Assembly (NCBI RefSeq): GCF_000429365.1
Contig: NZ_AUBS01000002.1
Location: forward strand, 360,099 to 424,098
From: Pseudodonghicola xiamenensis DSM 18339
GTDB lineage: Bacteria; Pseudomonadota; Alphaproteobacteria; Rhodobacterales; Rhodobacteraceae
Reading direction: 5' to 3'
Length of the DNA: 64,000 nt
The position numbers were made by a program, and so were the translations under genes. The notes under the pieces are model-generated. The model saw nothing but the letters and a program-made list of their open reading frames with translations, was not told where the DNA came from and did no database searches. Below, one piece after another: positions 41,352 to 50,471 of the stretch (the first letter of the stretch is position 1; each line of letters begins with the position of its first letter).

Positions 41352-42518
41352 TCAGGCCTGAAACGGCAGAACCAGATTTCCCTCCTGCCGCAGCTCTGCC
41401 AGGCTGGACAGCCCCATAAGCTGCAGGGTGATCCCGATCTCAGCGCGCAACAGTCGGAACAGGTGATCCACCGCTGCCTCGCCTCCGGTCGCGACCGCCC
41501 AGGCGAAGGGGCGCCCCATCAGGACGAAATCCGCGCCCAGCGCCAGCGCCTTGACGATATCGGAACCGCGGCGGAACCCGCTGTCGACATAGAGCACAGG
41601 GCCCTCTCCCAGCGCCCGGCGGATGTCTGCGACGCGGGAAATCGCCGCCATCCCGTGATCGAGCTGCCGACCGCCATGATTGGACAGGACGATCCCATCC
41701 ACCCCTTCGGCACGCGCCCGCTCGGCATCGGCGGGATCGGATATCCCCTTGATGATCAGCCGGCCCTGCCAATCGTCGCGCAGCCGGCGCAGTTTCTCCC
41801 ATGTCAGATCCTTGTCGAGCCGGGCCGACAGGTTGCCAGCCTGCGCCAGCGCACCCTTGCCGAATTCGGGCCGCCCCGCCACCAGCTCGACCTCGGGGAA
41901 ACCGCCCCTGAGCATTTCAAAGGACCATGCCGGACGTCGGGCGAATTGCCACAGCAGCGCCGGCGTGATCCGGTCGACGCTGCGAAACCCGTTGCGCACG
42001 TCGCGTTCACGCACCGAGGTGATCGCGGTATCCACGGTAAGAAAAATCTGTTCGACCCCACTGGCGCGACAGGCCGCAAGGTATGAGGCGTTCACCTCGG
42101 GATCGCGATCGAGATAGAGCTGGAAATCCGGGGCCCGCCCGGTCGCCCTGGTGATGGTCTCAAGCCCGTTGATCGAAAAGGTCGACATCACATAGGGCAC
42201 ATTGTGACGGGCAGCAGAGCGTGCGACGGACACATCCCCATCACGCCGGTAGAGCCCCAGAAATCCCACGGGGCCCGGTCCGAACGGCAGATCCATCTTT
42301 CGCCCGCCCGGACTGACCGACAGCTCTGGATCGGCAAGCGGCCGCAACACCCGCTGACTGAGGGCATAGCGATCGAAGCCGACCCGGTTGCGCGCCAGGG
42401 TGGTTTCGGAAAATGCCCCACCCTCGATATAATCCGCGAAGATCCGCGGCAGTCGTCTCCGCGCCAGACGGGCAAAGTCGTCGACATTCACCACACGCCG
42501 CTCGAGCTGACGCATCAT
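41352..42518 (-). CDS. FMN-dependent alpha-hydroxy-acid oxidase/dehydrogenase
   Basis: 388 residues. Complete active site of the L-lactate/glycolate oxidase family: PVGFLGLYRRDGDVSVAR, QLYLDRD (catalytic Tyr), LIIKGISDP (Lys), VLSNHGGRQLDHG (catalytic His, Arg) and YVDSGFRRGSDIVKALALGA. Oxidises an (S)-2-hydroxy acid to the 2-oxo acid. Last gene of the minus-strand hut-regulon operon; a product such as imidazole-pyruvate from imidazole-lactate would suit the neighbours, but that is inference. Confidence 0.9.
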   Translation of the reverse strand: MMRQLERRVVNVDDFARLARRRLPRIFADYIEGGAFSETTLARNRVGFDRYALSQRVLRPLADPELSVSPGGRKMDLPFGPGPVGFLGLYRRDGDVSVARSAARHNVPYVMSTFSINGLETITRATGRAPDFQLYLDRDPEVNASYLAACRASGVEQIFLTVDTAITSVRERDVRNGFRSVDRITPALLWQFARRPAWSFEMLRGGFPEVELVAGRPEFGKGALAQAGNLSARLDKDLTWEKLRRLRDDWQGRLIIKGISDPADAERARAEGVDGIVLSNHGGRQLDHGMAAISRVADIRRALGEGPVLYVDSGFRRGSDIVKALALGADFVLMGRPFAWAVATGGEAAVDHLFRLLRAEIGITLQLMGLSSLAELRQEGNLVLPFQA

Positions 42519-43807
42519 GGGCGCACCCGGTCGAAGAAGGCGGTAAAGATATCTTCCCCCGACACTGGCCGCGATCCCGCCGCCAGGGCCACCGACAGCC
42601 CGATGGCCGAAGACACCGGCGTATGCCGCTCACCGCCCTCGCCTGCATTGAGGTTCATGACCAGCGTCGGCGACAGGAACAGGCCGATGCGGATCACGTC
42701 CTCCCAATCCTCGGGCAGCAGCTGCTTATCAGCCAACTCGCGCAGCCAGGGTTTCCAGAAATGCGTTGCCTTGGCCTGCAGCAAATCGGCCCGCAGCGGG
42801 CTGATCCGCCAATCGGTGTCGATCAGCACCCGGTCGCCCTCCAGCCGAACCGAGGCGCGATAGGTCTCGGTCGCCATCTCGGGATTATAGAGCCAGAGCG
42901 GATGCGCGAAGATATTGTGAAAGGTCGATTTCACCTCGGCCAGAAGCGAGGGCACCTTGTCGCCGGCGAAGGCGGGATCGAAAAAGGACAGGTGATCCGC
43001 CTCGGCCCCGCGTTCGTACCAGACATTGGCGTTATGGGCGTCACCATGGGCGACGATCCCCCCCGCGTCCGCCAAGCGTGCCGGCGCGTAGCGGCGGTGT
43101 GCCAGATCGAACATCTCTCCCAGGCTGCGATCATATTCGAGCCCGTTGATCACCGGCCCCGCGGTGCTGAGCCGGTCCCAGCCGATCGACACGCCCCCGG
43201 GAAAATCGAAACGCTTGCCGACATAGAATTTGGCCAGCCGGCCGCCGGGAAAATGCCGATCCCCAGGATCGACCAGACGTTCATGAAACAACCGGTGAAT
43301 CGGCTCGGCCGCGGATTGCTCTGCCGTGATCGGACCCAATGTGCGGCGGGCGCAATCCAGGATGCTGTCGTTCAGCTCGGCCTCGGCCGGCACTGCCCGG
43401 GCGGCCGCCTCTGCATCCGGCGCCCGGTCAAGATCGAACAGCACATCGGAAAATCGCTGTTCGTCCCGGCGGGCATAGACCAGAAGCTGTTCACCCGGCA
43501 GCGTCGAGATATAGATCGGCTGATCCACAGGCAGGCCAGCGCGGGCCAAGATATCAGCGCGGTAATATTCTCCGCGCATCTCCTCTTCGCCCTCTTCCTG
43601 GTGGAACTTGAAAAAGTAATCCTTGCCGTCAGAGGAAAAGAACCCGTTGAGCGAATTCAGAGAATACTGATCGAAGTTGATCCGCAGACCGGTCACCGGA
43701 ATGTCGAACAGCCCGGCGATGAACTGTTCCAGCTCGGTCTCGGCGGCGGCGGCGTCCTGCCGGGCCAGCGCCCGGATCTGCGCAGTGCGTGATGCGGGTA
43801 TCGCCAT
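42515..43807 (-). CDS. Kinase-fold (APH-type) phosphotransferase-like protein
   Basis: 430 residues from ATG 43807 (GGAGGG upstream; an extension to 43825 would overlap the dehydrogenase stop). N-lobe: GFFSSDGKDYFFKFHQEEGE with a Lys of the VAIK type; catalytic loop GGIVAHGDAHNANVWYERGA (HGDxHxxN) and metal Asp in LSFFDPAFAGDKVPS. This is the aminoglycoside-phosphotransferase kinase fold, but with N-terminal and C-terminal extensions and no known family assigned. Substrate unknown; its presence in a catabolic operon is odd. Confidence 0.65.
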   Translation of the reverse strand: MAIPASRTAQIRALARQDAAAAETELEQFIAGLFDIPVTGLRINFDQYSLNSLNGFFSSDGKDYFFKFHQEEGEEEMRGEYYRADILARAGLPVDQPIYISTLPGEQLLVYARRDEQRFSDVLFDLDRAPDAEAAARAVPAEAELNDSILDCARRTLGPITAEQSAAEPIHRLFHERLVDPGDRHFPGGRLAKFYVGKRFDFPGGVSIGWDRLSTAGPVINGLEYDRSLGEMFDLAHRRYAPARLADAGGIVAHGDAHNANVWYERGAEADHLSFFDPAFAGDKVPSLLAEVKSTFHNIFAHPLWLYNPEMATETYRASVRLEGDRVLIDTDWRISPLRADLLQAKATHFWKPWLRELADKQLLPEDWEDVIRIGLFLSPTLVMNLNAGEGGERHTPVSSAIGLSVALAAGSRPVSGEDIFTAFFDRVRP

Positions 43808-43809
43808 TC

Positions 43810-44808
43810 TCAGCCCTCCTGACAACGGATGATGGTTTTCAGTCCGGCCACCTCGGCGCCGATATGGCGGCGATAGGCATCCGGCACCTCGTCAAGGCCG
43901 ATCTCCTCGGCAATGAAGGCATCCAGCGCGCCGGCCAGCTCCGGCAGCATATCGCGAATGTCGGCCAGATCCCGATCGGTGAAGGCATGACAGCCCAGCA
44001 GCGAGATTTCGCGTTCGACCAGCGTGACCGCATCGACCGAAGGCAATGCGGCGCCGATGCCGACCAGAGCGATCGAGGATGCCCCCGCAACCACCGCGAT
44101 CAGCGCCCCTATCACTGTGGCGTTCCCCGTGGTCTCGATGGCGTGGTGCAAACGCTGGACCGGCAGATCCTCAAGCGTGGCGATCTCGGCCCCGGTCGCG
44201 GCGCTGACAAGGCTCGCCCGCGCCGCGTTGCGGTCGATCACCTGCACCGGATGCCCGGCCCGCCGCGCCAGCAGCGCGGCAAGCCCGCCGATCGGGCCAC
44301 ATCCGGTGATCGCGATCACCGCCCCCTGTGGCGCCGACAACCGGCGCAGCGCATGCAGGGCAACCGCCAGCGGCTCGGCCATCGCCAGATGCCGGTCGGC
44401 CACCCCGCCTGGCGCGCGCAACAGATTGCGCGCAGGCAGGGTCACGGCCTCGGCAAAACCGCCGTCGATGATCTCGCCGAGAAAACCCAGGTTTTCGCAA
44501 ACCTGGCCCAGCCCGTCACGGCAGGCCGGACACTCACCGCAAAGATAGCGACTGTCGACGATCACCCGATCCCCCGGCGAGACATGGGCAACCCCCGCAC
44601 CACAGGCGGTGACCACACCGGTGAATTCATGGCCCGCAACCGAGGGCGCGCGGGAGATCCAGGCGCCGGTGCGGAAGTTGTGCAGATCAGAGCCGCAAAT
44701 GCCCGCCGCCGTCAGCGACAGGCTCACCTCATCCGCGGCGGGGGGCGCCGGCGGGGCGATGTCCTCGACCCGCAGATCCTCGACACCGTAAAGCCGGACC
44801 GCACGCAT
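43810..44808 (-). CDS. Zinc-containing alcohol/polyol dehydrogenase
   Basis: 332 residues, MDR family. Catalytic zinc: GICGSDLHNFR, AGHEFTGVV; structural zinc cysteines CGECPACRDGLGQVC; Rossmann loop GAVIAITGCGPIGGLAALLA; then ETTGNATVIGALI. Closest in pattern to threonine/idonate/L-sorbitol-type dehydrogenases. Probably oxidises a secondary alcohol with NAD(P). Coupled to the HisD-like gene (3-base gap). Confidence 0.88.
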   Translation of the reverse strand: MRAVRLYGVEDLRVEDIAPPAPPAADEVSLSLTAAGICGSDLHNFRTGAWISRAPSVAGHEFTGVVTACGAGVAHVSPGDRVIVDSRYLCGECPACRDGLGQVCENLGFLGEIIDGGFAEAVTLPARNLLRAPGGVADRHLAMAEPLAVALHALRRLSAPQGAVIAITGCGPIGGLAALLARRAGHPVQVIDRNAARASLVSAATGAEIATLEDLPVQRLHHAIETTGNATVIGALIAVVAGASSIALVGIGAALPSVDAVTLVEREISLLGCHAFTDRDLADIRDMLPELAGALDAFIAEEIGLDEVPDAYRRHIGAEVAGLKTIIRCQEG

Positions 44809-44811
44809 CGC

Positions 44812-46134
44812 TCAGCCCTTCAGAAAGCGTTGGCGCATATCGCTGACCGCATTGGCATGCGACGAGAAGCCTTCGTATTCGGCCAGTGTCTTGGCCGCGG
44901 ATGCCATCTGCGAAAAGCCCTTTTCGGTGACATAGCCGATCGAGCTGCGGCGCACGAAATCACTGACCGACAGCGGCCCGTAGGTATTCGCCCCGCGCGA
45001 CGTCGGCAGCACGGCATTCGGGCCCAGCGCGAAATTCGCGATCGACACCGGCGTATGCGTGCCCATCAGGATTTCCGAAGCCTCGGTAATATCCCCCAGA
45101 TATTCGAAGGGCTTGGTCGACAGGATTTCAAGGTGCTCGGGCGCGTATTCGTTCACGAAGGCACAGGCATCCTCCATCGTCTCGGCCAGGACGATACCGC
45201 CCGATGTCCCGGTCAGCACCGTGCGGGAGAATTCGACGCGCTGTTCGGTCATCTGCCCCCAAAGCTCGGGCAATGCCTCGAGCGCCTCGGCCACCACGCG
45301 TTCCGAGCTGGTCACCAGCCAGGCCGAGCTGTCGGGGCCATGTTCGGCCTCGATCAGCAGATCCAGCGCCGCCAGACCGCCCGATACGGTATCGTCCGCC
45401 AGAATGACGCATTCCGAGGGGCCCGCCGGCAATCCCGGGTCGATCACACCGGCCAGAAGCCGCTTGGCCGCCACCACCCAGGGGCTGCCCGGGCCGACGA
45501 TCTTATGCGCCTTCCTGACCGTTTCGGTGCCATAGGCCGCCGCCGCCACGGCCTGCGCCCCCCCGGCCTTGTAGACGGTTTCGACCCCGGCGATCCGTGC
45601 CGCGACCAATGTCGCCGCATCGACCTTGCCGTCAGGTCCCGGCGGGGTGAAGATGGCCAGGTTCGGCACCCCTGCCACCACGCCCGGCACCGCTGTCATC
45701 ATCGTCACCGAAGGAAACGAGCCCTTGCCCCGCGGCACATAGAGCGCCACCGAATTGATCGGCAGAAAGCGGTCACCGGCGAAAGCGCCCGGGCGCACCT
45801 CTTTCAGCCACATCGGCTCGGGCGCCTGTTCCTCGTGAAAGCTGCGAATGTTCGAAATCCCGAAGCGGATGGCTTCGATCACCTTGTCGTCGACCAGACC
45901 AAAGGCTTCATCGAATTCGGCCTCGGATACTTTCAGCGTGTCTTTCGTTACCGCCGCCTTGTCGAGCTCGCGCCCGAAGCGCACCAGCGCCTCGTCGCCC
46001 TCAGTCCGCACCGCGTCCAGGATCGGCTGCACCTTCTCGAGAAAGAAGGACAGATCGGATTCCGAGCGTTTGACCAGCCCAGCTCGCTCTTCCGCGGTGA
46101 GGGAGTTCAGCCGCTGGACATTGACTTGAGACAT
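44812..46134 (-). CDS. HisD-type (histidinol dehydrogenase paralogue) dehydrogenase
   Basis: 440 residues from ATG 46134 (AAGGA upstream). Clear HisD fold: LYVPRGKGSFPSVTMMTAVP, GGAQAVAAAAYGTETV, DPGLPAGPSECVIL, LIEAEHGPDSSAWLV, EYAPEHLEIL (Glu333, His334 conserved) and SSHANAV (His426). Compared with the E. coli enzyme from memory, zinc ligand Gln259 is Glu262, Asp360 is Asn367 and substrate His367 is Ala374. It is therefore probably not the biosynthetic enzyme. The same subfamily includes HpsN (sulfopropanediol dehydrogenase), so the substrate may not be histidinol. Confidence 0.85.
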   Translation of the reverse strand: MSQVNVQRLNSLTAEERAGLVKRSESDLSFFLEKVQPILDAVRTEGDEALVRFGRELDKAAVTKDTLKVSEAEFDEAFGLVDDKVIEAIRFGISNIRSFHEEQAPEPMWLKEVRPGAFAGDRFLPINSVALYVPRGKGSFPSVTMMTAVPGVVAGVPNLAIFTPPGPDGKVDAATLVAARIAGVETVYKAGGAQAVAAAAYGTETVRKAHKIVGPGSPWVVAAKRLLAGVIDPGLPAGPSECVILADDTVSGGLAALDLLIEAEHGPDSSAWLVTSSERVVAEALEALPELWGQMTEQRVEFSRTVLTGTSGGIVLAETMEDACAFVNEYAPEHLEILSTKPFEYLGDITEASEILMGTHTPVSIANFALGPNAVLPTSRGANTYGPLSVSDFVRRSSIGYVTEKGFSQMASAAKTLAEYEGFSSHANAVSDMRQRFLKG

Positions 46135-46181
46135 TTGGATTCCTTTCCTGTTGCGCCGACGGCCAGCAGCCGCCCGCCGCA

Positions 46182-46979
46182 TCATTTGGATTTGAGAAAG
46201 ATTTCGAGACCCACGAGCTTGTCGAGCAACCAGACCGCGATCAGGGCCACCACCACGAAGACCGAAGAGATCGCCGCCAGGTCGGGCGTGATGATCGAAC
46301 GGATGTTGTTGTAGATCTGCACCGGCAGGGTGACCGTGCGCGCGTCGGTCAGCAGCAGGCTGACCAGAAATTCAGTCATCGCCAGCACGAACATCAAAAG
46401 GCCGCCGGTGATCACCCCCGGCATCACCCCGGGCAGGGTCACGTGCAGAAAGGTTTCGATCCGCCCGGCACCGCAATTGGCGGCGGCCAGCTCAAGATCG
46501 GAATCCAGAACTGCGGCAGAGGAAGAGACCGACCAGATGATGAACGGCAGGTTGATCACCGCGCAGGCCAGCCCCACCGGCCAGACATGCCCCAGGATGC
46601 CCCAATTACCGAATACCAGCATCATGCCGATCCCCGACCCGATCAGCGGGATGGTGAAGGGCAGCAGCAGATAGATCTGGATCAGGCTGGTGAAACGCAA
46701 CCGATAGCGGGTTAGTGCGATGCCGGCAAAGGTCCCGACCGGCACCGAAATCACCAGACAGACAAAGGCGACGATCAGCGACCGGCCGAAGGCGCCGCGG
46801 ATATCGCGGGCCAGGGCGATCTTTTCGTACCATTTCAGCGAAAACCCTTCAGGCGGGAAGGCGATCATATTGCCGCTGGTGACCGAAGCCCCCAGCACGA
46901 TGATGGTGGGCAAGGAGAGAACCAGGATCGAAAACCAGACCAGACCCCAGAACACCCGCCGCTGCGTTGCGCTGATCAT
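46182..46979 (-). CDS. ABC transporter permease, PotC-like
   Basis: 265 residues, six membrane segments. The binding-protein-dependent permease loop is NCGAGRIETFLHVTLPGVMP (EAA-type loop). Follows the PotB-like permease with 4-base overlap and precedes hisD-like by 47 bases. Belongs to the polyamine/opine/phosphonate-type importer class, so the solute cannot be fixed from this alone. Confidence 0.88.
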   Translation of the reverse strand: MISATQRRVFWGLVWFSILVLSLPTIIVLGASVTSGNMIAFPPEGFSLKWYEKIALARDIRGAFGRSLIVAFVCLVISVPVGTFAGIALTRYRLRFTSLIQIYLLLPFTIPLIGSGIGMMLVFGNWGILGHVWPVGLACAVINLPFIIWSVSSSAAVLDSDLELAAANCGAGRIETFLHVTLPGVMPGVITGGLLMFVLAMTEFLVSLLLTDARTVTLPVQIYNNIRSIITPDLAAISSVFVVVALIAVWLLDKLVGLEIFLKSK

Positions 46980-47929
46980 TTCTTCTCTCCCATTCCGAGG
47001 GTGCCGGCGCCGAACAGCCCGATGATGACCGCGACCAGGACCGAGCCCAGCGCCACCAGCAACAGCGCCAGTGCCGATCCGAGCCCCTGATCCGCGGTGC
47101 GGAAGAACTGGTCATAGATCGCATTGGCGATGAAATCCTGCGATCCCCCGCCCAGCATCGCCGGCATGGCGAAATCGGTCAGCGACAGGGTCATGACCAC
47201 CAGGCTCGCCCCGACGATCCCAGGCTTGGCCATCGGCAACACCACATGGCGCATCGACCGCAACCAATTCGCCCCCAAAGAACTGGCGGCCGTTTCGGTC
47301 TCCTGCGGGATCGAGGTCAGCGCCGGGGCCAGCATCAGCACCGCGAAGGGCAACATGTATTGCACCAGCCCGAAGACCACGGCGGGAAAATTGAACAGCA
47401 ACCGATAGGGCCCCACGCCGATCAGACCGAACACATCGTTCACCGCCCCCGAGGTGCCCAGAACGATCAAGATCCCATAGGCGCGCACCACCTGGCCGAT
47501 GAAGAACGGCAGGAACAACGCGATCAGCAACAGCTTGCGCACCCAGGCGCGCGGCGTGCGCACAAGGACATAGGCGAAGGGAAAGGCCAGCAGCAGCGTG
47601 AAAACAACCGTCCAGACCGCCCCTTGAACCGATCGCCAGATCACCTTGAAATAGGTCGCGCTCTGCCAGATCGTGCCGTAATTGCTGAGCGTATACTCCT
47701 CGGACGGCAGGAAGGTATTGCGGTCCAGCACATGCAGGGAACTTTCGGCCATCTGCCACAGGCCCAGCACCAGGATGCCCACCAACAGCAACGCCGGCAA
47801 CAGCAGCAGCCAGCCGGTAAAACGACCAAAGCGTCTGGGCCAGACGATTTCAAGCAACCGTTCGGCGCCATCCATCAGGCGCCATCGCAGCGGATAGCGG
47901 AAATCTGAATTATCGGGGTCAGTGGTCAT
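46976..47929 (-). CDS. ABC transporter permease, PotB-like
   Basis: 317 residues from ATG 47929, rejecting a 34-codon extension. About six membrane segments, with the EAA-type loop SSLGANWLRSMRHVVLPMAK and GIVGASLVVMTLSLTDFAMP. Partner of the PotC-like subunit. Upstream gap to the binding-protein gene is 152 bases. Confidence 0.88.
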   Translation of the reverse strand: MTTDPDNSDFRYPLRWRLMDGAERLLEIVWPRRFGRFTGWLLLLPALLLVGILVLGLWQMAESSLHVLDRNTFLPSEEYTLSNYGTIWQSATYFKVIWRSVQGAVWTVVFTLLLAFPFAYVLVRTPRAWVRKLLLIALFLPFFIGQVVRAYGILIVLGTSGAVNDVFGLIGVGPYRLLFNFPAVVFGLVQYMLPFAVLMLAPALTSIPQETETAASSLGANWLRSMRHVVLPMAKPGIVGASLVVMTLSLTDFAMPAMLGGGSQDFIANAIYDQFFRTADQGLGSALALLLVALGSVLVAVIIGLFGAGTLGMGEKK

Positions 47930-48081
47930 TCCGGTGGGTCCTGAACCATGCAGCCGCCCCGGAGCCGGATCGCCCGGGGGGCCGCGCCTTTCACCGGCCG
48001 CAGCCAGTGTCTTCGGATGTCTTCGGGGCATTCGACGGGCGCGCAGGAAAGGGCGCGCCCGCTATCATCTAGTGGCAGGGA

Positions 48082-49179
48082 TCAGCCCTGCATGATTTCT
48101 TTGAACCGGGCGAACCAATCGCTTTCGTTCTGCACCTGAACCTTGGCCGAAATCCGGATCAGATGTTCGAAATCCTCGGGCGTGGTCGGGTAGGAGGGAT
48201 CCGCCTCGAGACCGGCGGGCGGGGTCAACCCCGGCACCACCCCCGGCAGGCCGAGCCCGTCGAGCCAGACCTGCTGCGCCTCCTTGGTCAGGGCGAAATT
48301 CACATATTGCTTGGCCCAGTAGAGTTCGTTCTCGGGCAGGCCCTTGGGCACCCAGAGACCATCTGTATCGAATTTGCAGCCCTCGACCGGCACGGTCCAG
48401 GCCAGGTCGATGCCGTTCTTCTTGGCCGCCAGCGCGTTAGTCGAAATGGTGCAGGCCGCGTCGATCTCGCCGTTCTGGAACCAGTTGGTGAAATCGGGGT
48501 CTTCTCCCAGCAGCGGTTCTTGCGCCTTGATCTGACGCACGAAGTCCCAACAAGCTTCCATGTTGTCGGGAATGTCGGACAGCTTGCCGCCACCGGCCAC
48601 CTGCGCCGGGAAGTGGAACCCGATACCGTCGTTGTAAAGTGCGATGCGCCCCTTGAGCTTCGGATTCAGCAGGTCCTTCCAGGAGGTCGGCGCCCCGTCA
48701 GGGAAGGCCTCGGGCCGATAGGCCAGCACATAGACATAGCCGTAGGTGTTGACGATGGGATAGCCATCCAGCCCCACCGGCTTGGCGAGCTCTGTTGTAT
48801 TCTTCAGGTTGGACAGATCGGAAAGATCCTCAGTCACCCCGCGCAGGGCGGATTTGGTGGCGTTGGTGGTGGTGTCCCAGTTGACGTGGATCGGAGGCAT
48901 CCGCTTCTGCGCCACCGCCGCCCAGAGCTTGGGCTGGATTTCGTTATCCTCGGTCAGATCGTGGCGAACAGCGATACCGGTCATCGCGGTGAACGGATCA
49001 GAAACGCCCTTCTTCAACGCCTCGACCCATTCGCCACCCCAGGCGCGCACGATGATTTCCTTCGGTTTTTCGGGCTCTTGCGCGAACAGACGGCTGGCAG
49101 GCAGGCCCGACAGCAGGGCCGCGCCGCTGGTCGCCATCCCCGCCTGCAGCATCGTGCGACGTGTGAGTTTCTTTGACAT
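48082..49179 (-). CDS. ABC transporter extracellular solute-binding protein, PotD-like
   Basis: 365 residues. Twin-arginine-type signal: TRRTMLQAGMATSGAALLSG, cleavage near LFAQ. Mature part with IIVRAWGGEWVEALKKGVSD, DGYPIVNTYGYVYVLAYRPE, TSWKDLLNPKLKGRIALYND and WAKQYVNFALTKEAQQVWLD, the cluster D-IV polyamine/opine-type fold. Periplasmic receptor. Upstream of its gene is potA-like. Given the HutC-type sites, an imidazole compound such as histidine or a derivative is a plausible ligand. Confidence 0.87.
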   Translation of the reverse strand: MSKKLTRRTMLQAGMATSGAALLSGLPASRLFAQEPEKPKEIIVRAWGGEWVEALKKGVSDPFTAMTGIAVRHDLTEDNEIQPKLWAAVAQKRMPPIHVNWDTTTNATKSALRGVTEDLSDLSNLKNTTELAKPVGLDGYPIVNTYGYVYVLAYRPEAFPDGAPTSWKDLLNPKLKGRIALYNDGIGFHFPAQVAGGGKLSDIPDNMEACWDFVRQIKAQEPLLGEDPDFTNWFQNGEIDAACTISTNALAAKKNGIDLAWTVPVEGCKFDTDGLWVPKGLPENELYWAKQYVNFALTKEAQQVWLDGLGLPGVVPGLTPPAGLEADPSYPTTPEDFEHLIRISAKVQVQNESDWFARFKEIMQG

Positions 49180-49212
49180 CTCAGTCCTCCAGTTGGTGAA
49201 GTGCCGCTCTTC

Positions 49213-50355
49213 TTAATCTGCGGCTTTGAAAACCTTAAGATCTCCTGCCTTCCAGCCGATCCAGACCTGCTGGCCGACCTCATACAGATCGAAGGCCTCG
49301 GGATCGTGGTGATAGATCTGGAAATCGACCCCCGGCAGAATCGGAGAAGCGGCGGTGTAAAGCAGCCGTTCGCCCTCGAAAATCACATCCTTGATCGCGA
49401 CTTGCAGAACCGTGTCGCAATGCGACAGCCCACCCTGATCCTGATCGATCCGGATCTGTTCGGCCCGGATGGCACCACGCCCCCGCTGCCCCGTCTGCAA
49501 GCCGACCGAAACCGGCGTGCCCCGCAGCAGGCTGCCATCGGCGGCGTGCATCCCGCCCTCGGCCACCTGCCCGTCGATGAAGGTGGACACCCCCAGAAAC
49601 GAGGACACAAACAGATTCTCCGGTGCGCGATACATCTCGACAGGCTTGGCGTGCTGCTGAATGATCCCGCCATCCATGACGATGATATCGTCGGAAACCA
49701 CCAACGCCTCGCGCTGATCATGCGTGACATTTATGGTCGTCACCCCCAGCTCGCGCTGGATGCGGCGGAATTCAAGCTGCATCTCTTCGCGCAGCTTGCG
49801 GTCGAGCGCGGCCAGCGGTTCGTCCAGCAACAACAGTTCGGGTTCGAAAACCAATGCCCGGGCGATGGCAACCCGTTGCTGCTGCCCCCCCGACAACTCG
49901 TTCACCCGCCGTCCGCCGAAATCGCCCAGCTTGACCAGATCGAGGAATTCGCGAACCCGGGCCGGTGTCTTCGCCGGGTTGAACCGGCGCATCTTCAGCG
50001 GAAAGGCGACATTCTCGGCCGCCGTCATATGCGGGAAAAGCGCCAGTTTCTGAAACACCATACCAACGGATCGGCGGTGCGGCGGCGCCGCATCGACCGG
50101 CTTACCGCCGATGGTGATGTCGCCTCGGGTCGGGCGCTGAAACCCGGCAATCATCCGTAACAGCGTGGTCTTGCCCGACCCGGACGGGCCCAGAATGGTC
50201 AGAAACTTGCCCTTTTCCAGATCGAAAGAGGCCCGGTCCACCGCAGGAGAGGAACCTGACCCGAAATCCATCGTGACATCGCGCACGCGGACCGCATGGC
50301 TTTGCCCGGCAACCGCCGTCTTCGTCACTTCGGACAGGATCGGACTCGCTCTCAT
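49213..50355 (-). CDS. ABC transporter ATP-binding protein, PotA-like
   Basis: 380 residues. Walker A LGPSGSGKTTLLRMIAGFQR, signature LSGGQQQRVAIARALVFEPE, Walker B LLLLDEPLAALD, switch His NVTHDQREALVVSD, and a C-terminal TOBE-type regulatory domain ending WIGWKAGDLKVFKAAD. First gene of the long minus-strand operon 50355-41352, with a GTATATAC operator 60 bases upstream. Confidence 0.9.
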   Translation of the reverse strand: MRASPILSEVTKTAVAGQSHAVRVRDVTMDFGSGSSPAVDRASFDLEKGKFLTILGPSGSGKTTLLRMIAGFQRPTRGDITIGGKPVDAAPPHRRSVGMVFQKLALFPHMTAAENVAFPLKMRRFNPAKTPARVREFLDLVKLGDFGGRRVNELSGGQQQRVAIARALVFEPELLLLDEPLAALDRKLREEMQLEFRRIQRELGVTTINVTHDQREALVVSDDIIVMDGGIIQQHAKPVEMYRAPENLFVSSFLGVSTFIDGQVAEGGMHAADGSLLRGTPVSVGLQTGQRGRGAIRAEQIRIDQDQGGLSHCDTVLQVAIKDVIFEGERLLYTAASPILPGVDFQIYHHDPEAFDLYEVGQQVWIGWKAGDLKVFKAAD

Positions 50356-50414
50356 TCTCTCACCTCTCCTCGAGGATAGTCTCGCAATGATAGACTAGAC
50401 GGGATCGGCACCAA

Positions 50415-50430
50415 TTTGTATATACTTATT
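50415..50430 (-). promoter_or_regulatory. HutC-type operator 1 (importer promoter)
   Basis: TTTGTATATACTTATT; the core GTATATAC is its own reverse complement. Shares 14 of 16 bases with operators 2 and 3. Lies in the 116-base gap upstream of the PotA-like gene. TGTA-N2-TACA is the HutC recognition pattern described in pseudomonads, as I recall. Confidence 0.6.
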
Positions 50431-50471
50431 TGGGGACCAATCGGTTTCAGACAGGGTTTGCGAGGAATCGC

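Noticed and set aside
44812..46134. Assignment as HpsN (DHPS dehydrogenase) with a sulfonate pathway
   Set aside because: Residue changes agree, but no sulfolactate or sulfonate transport genes are present and the operators are HutC-type; kept as an alternative only.
43789..46314. 841-codon open frame on the plus strand
   Set aside because: It lies fully antisense to the zinc dehydrogenase and HisD-like genes, is Arg/His/Gln-rich and has no motif; an artefact of high third-position GC.
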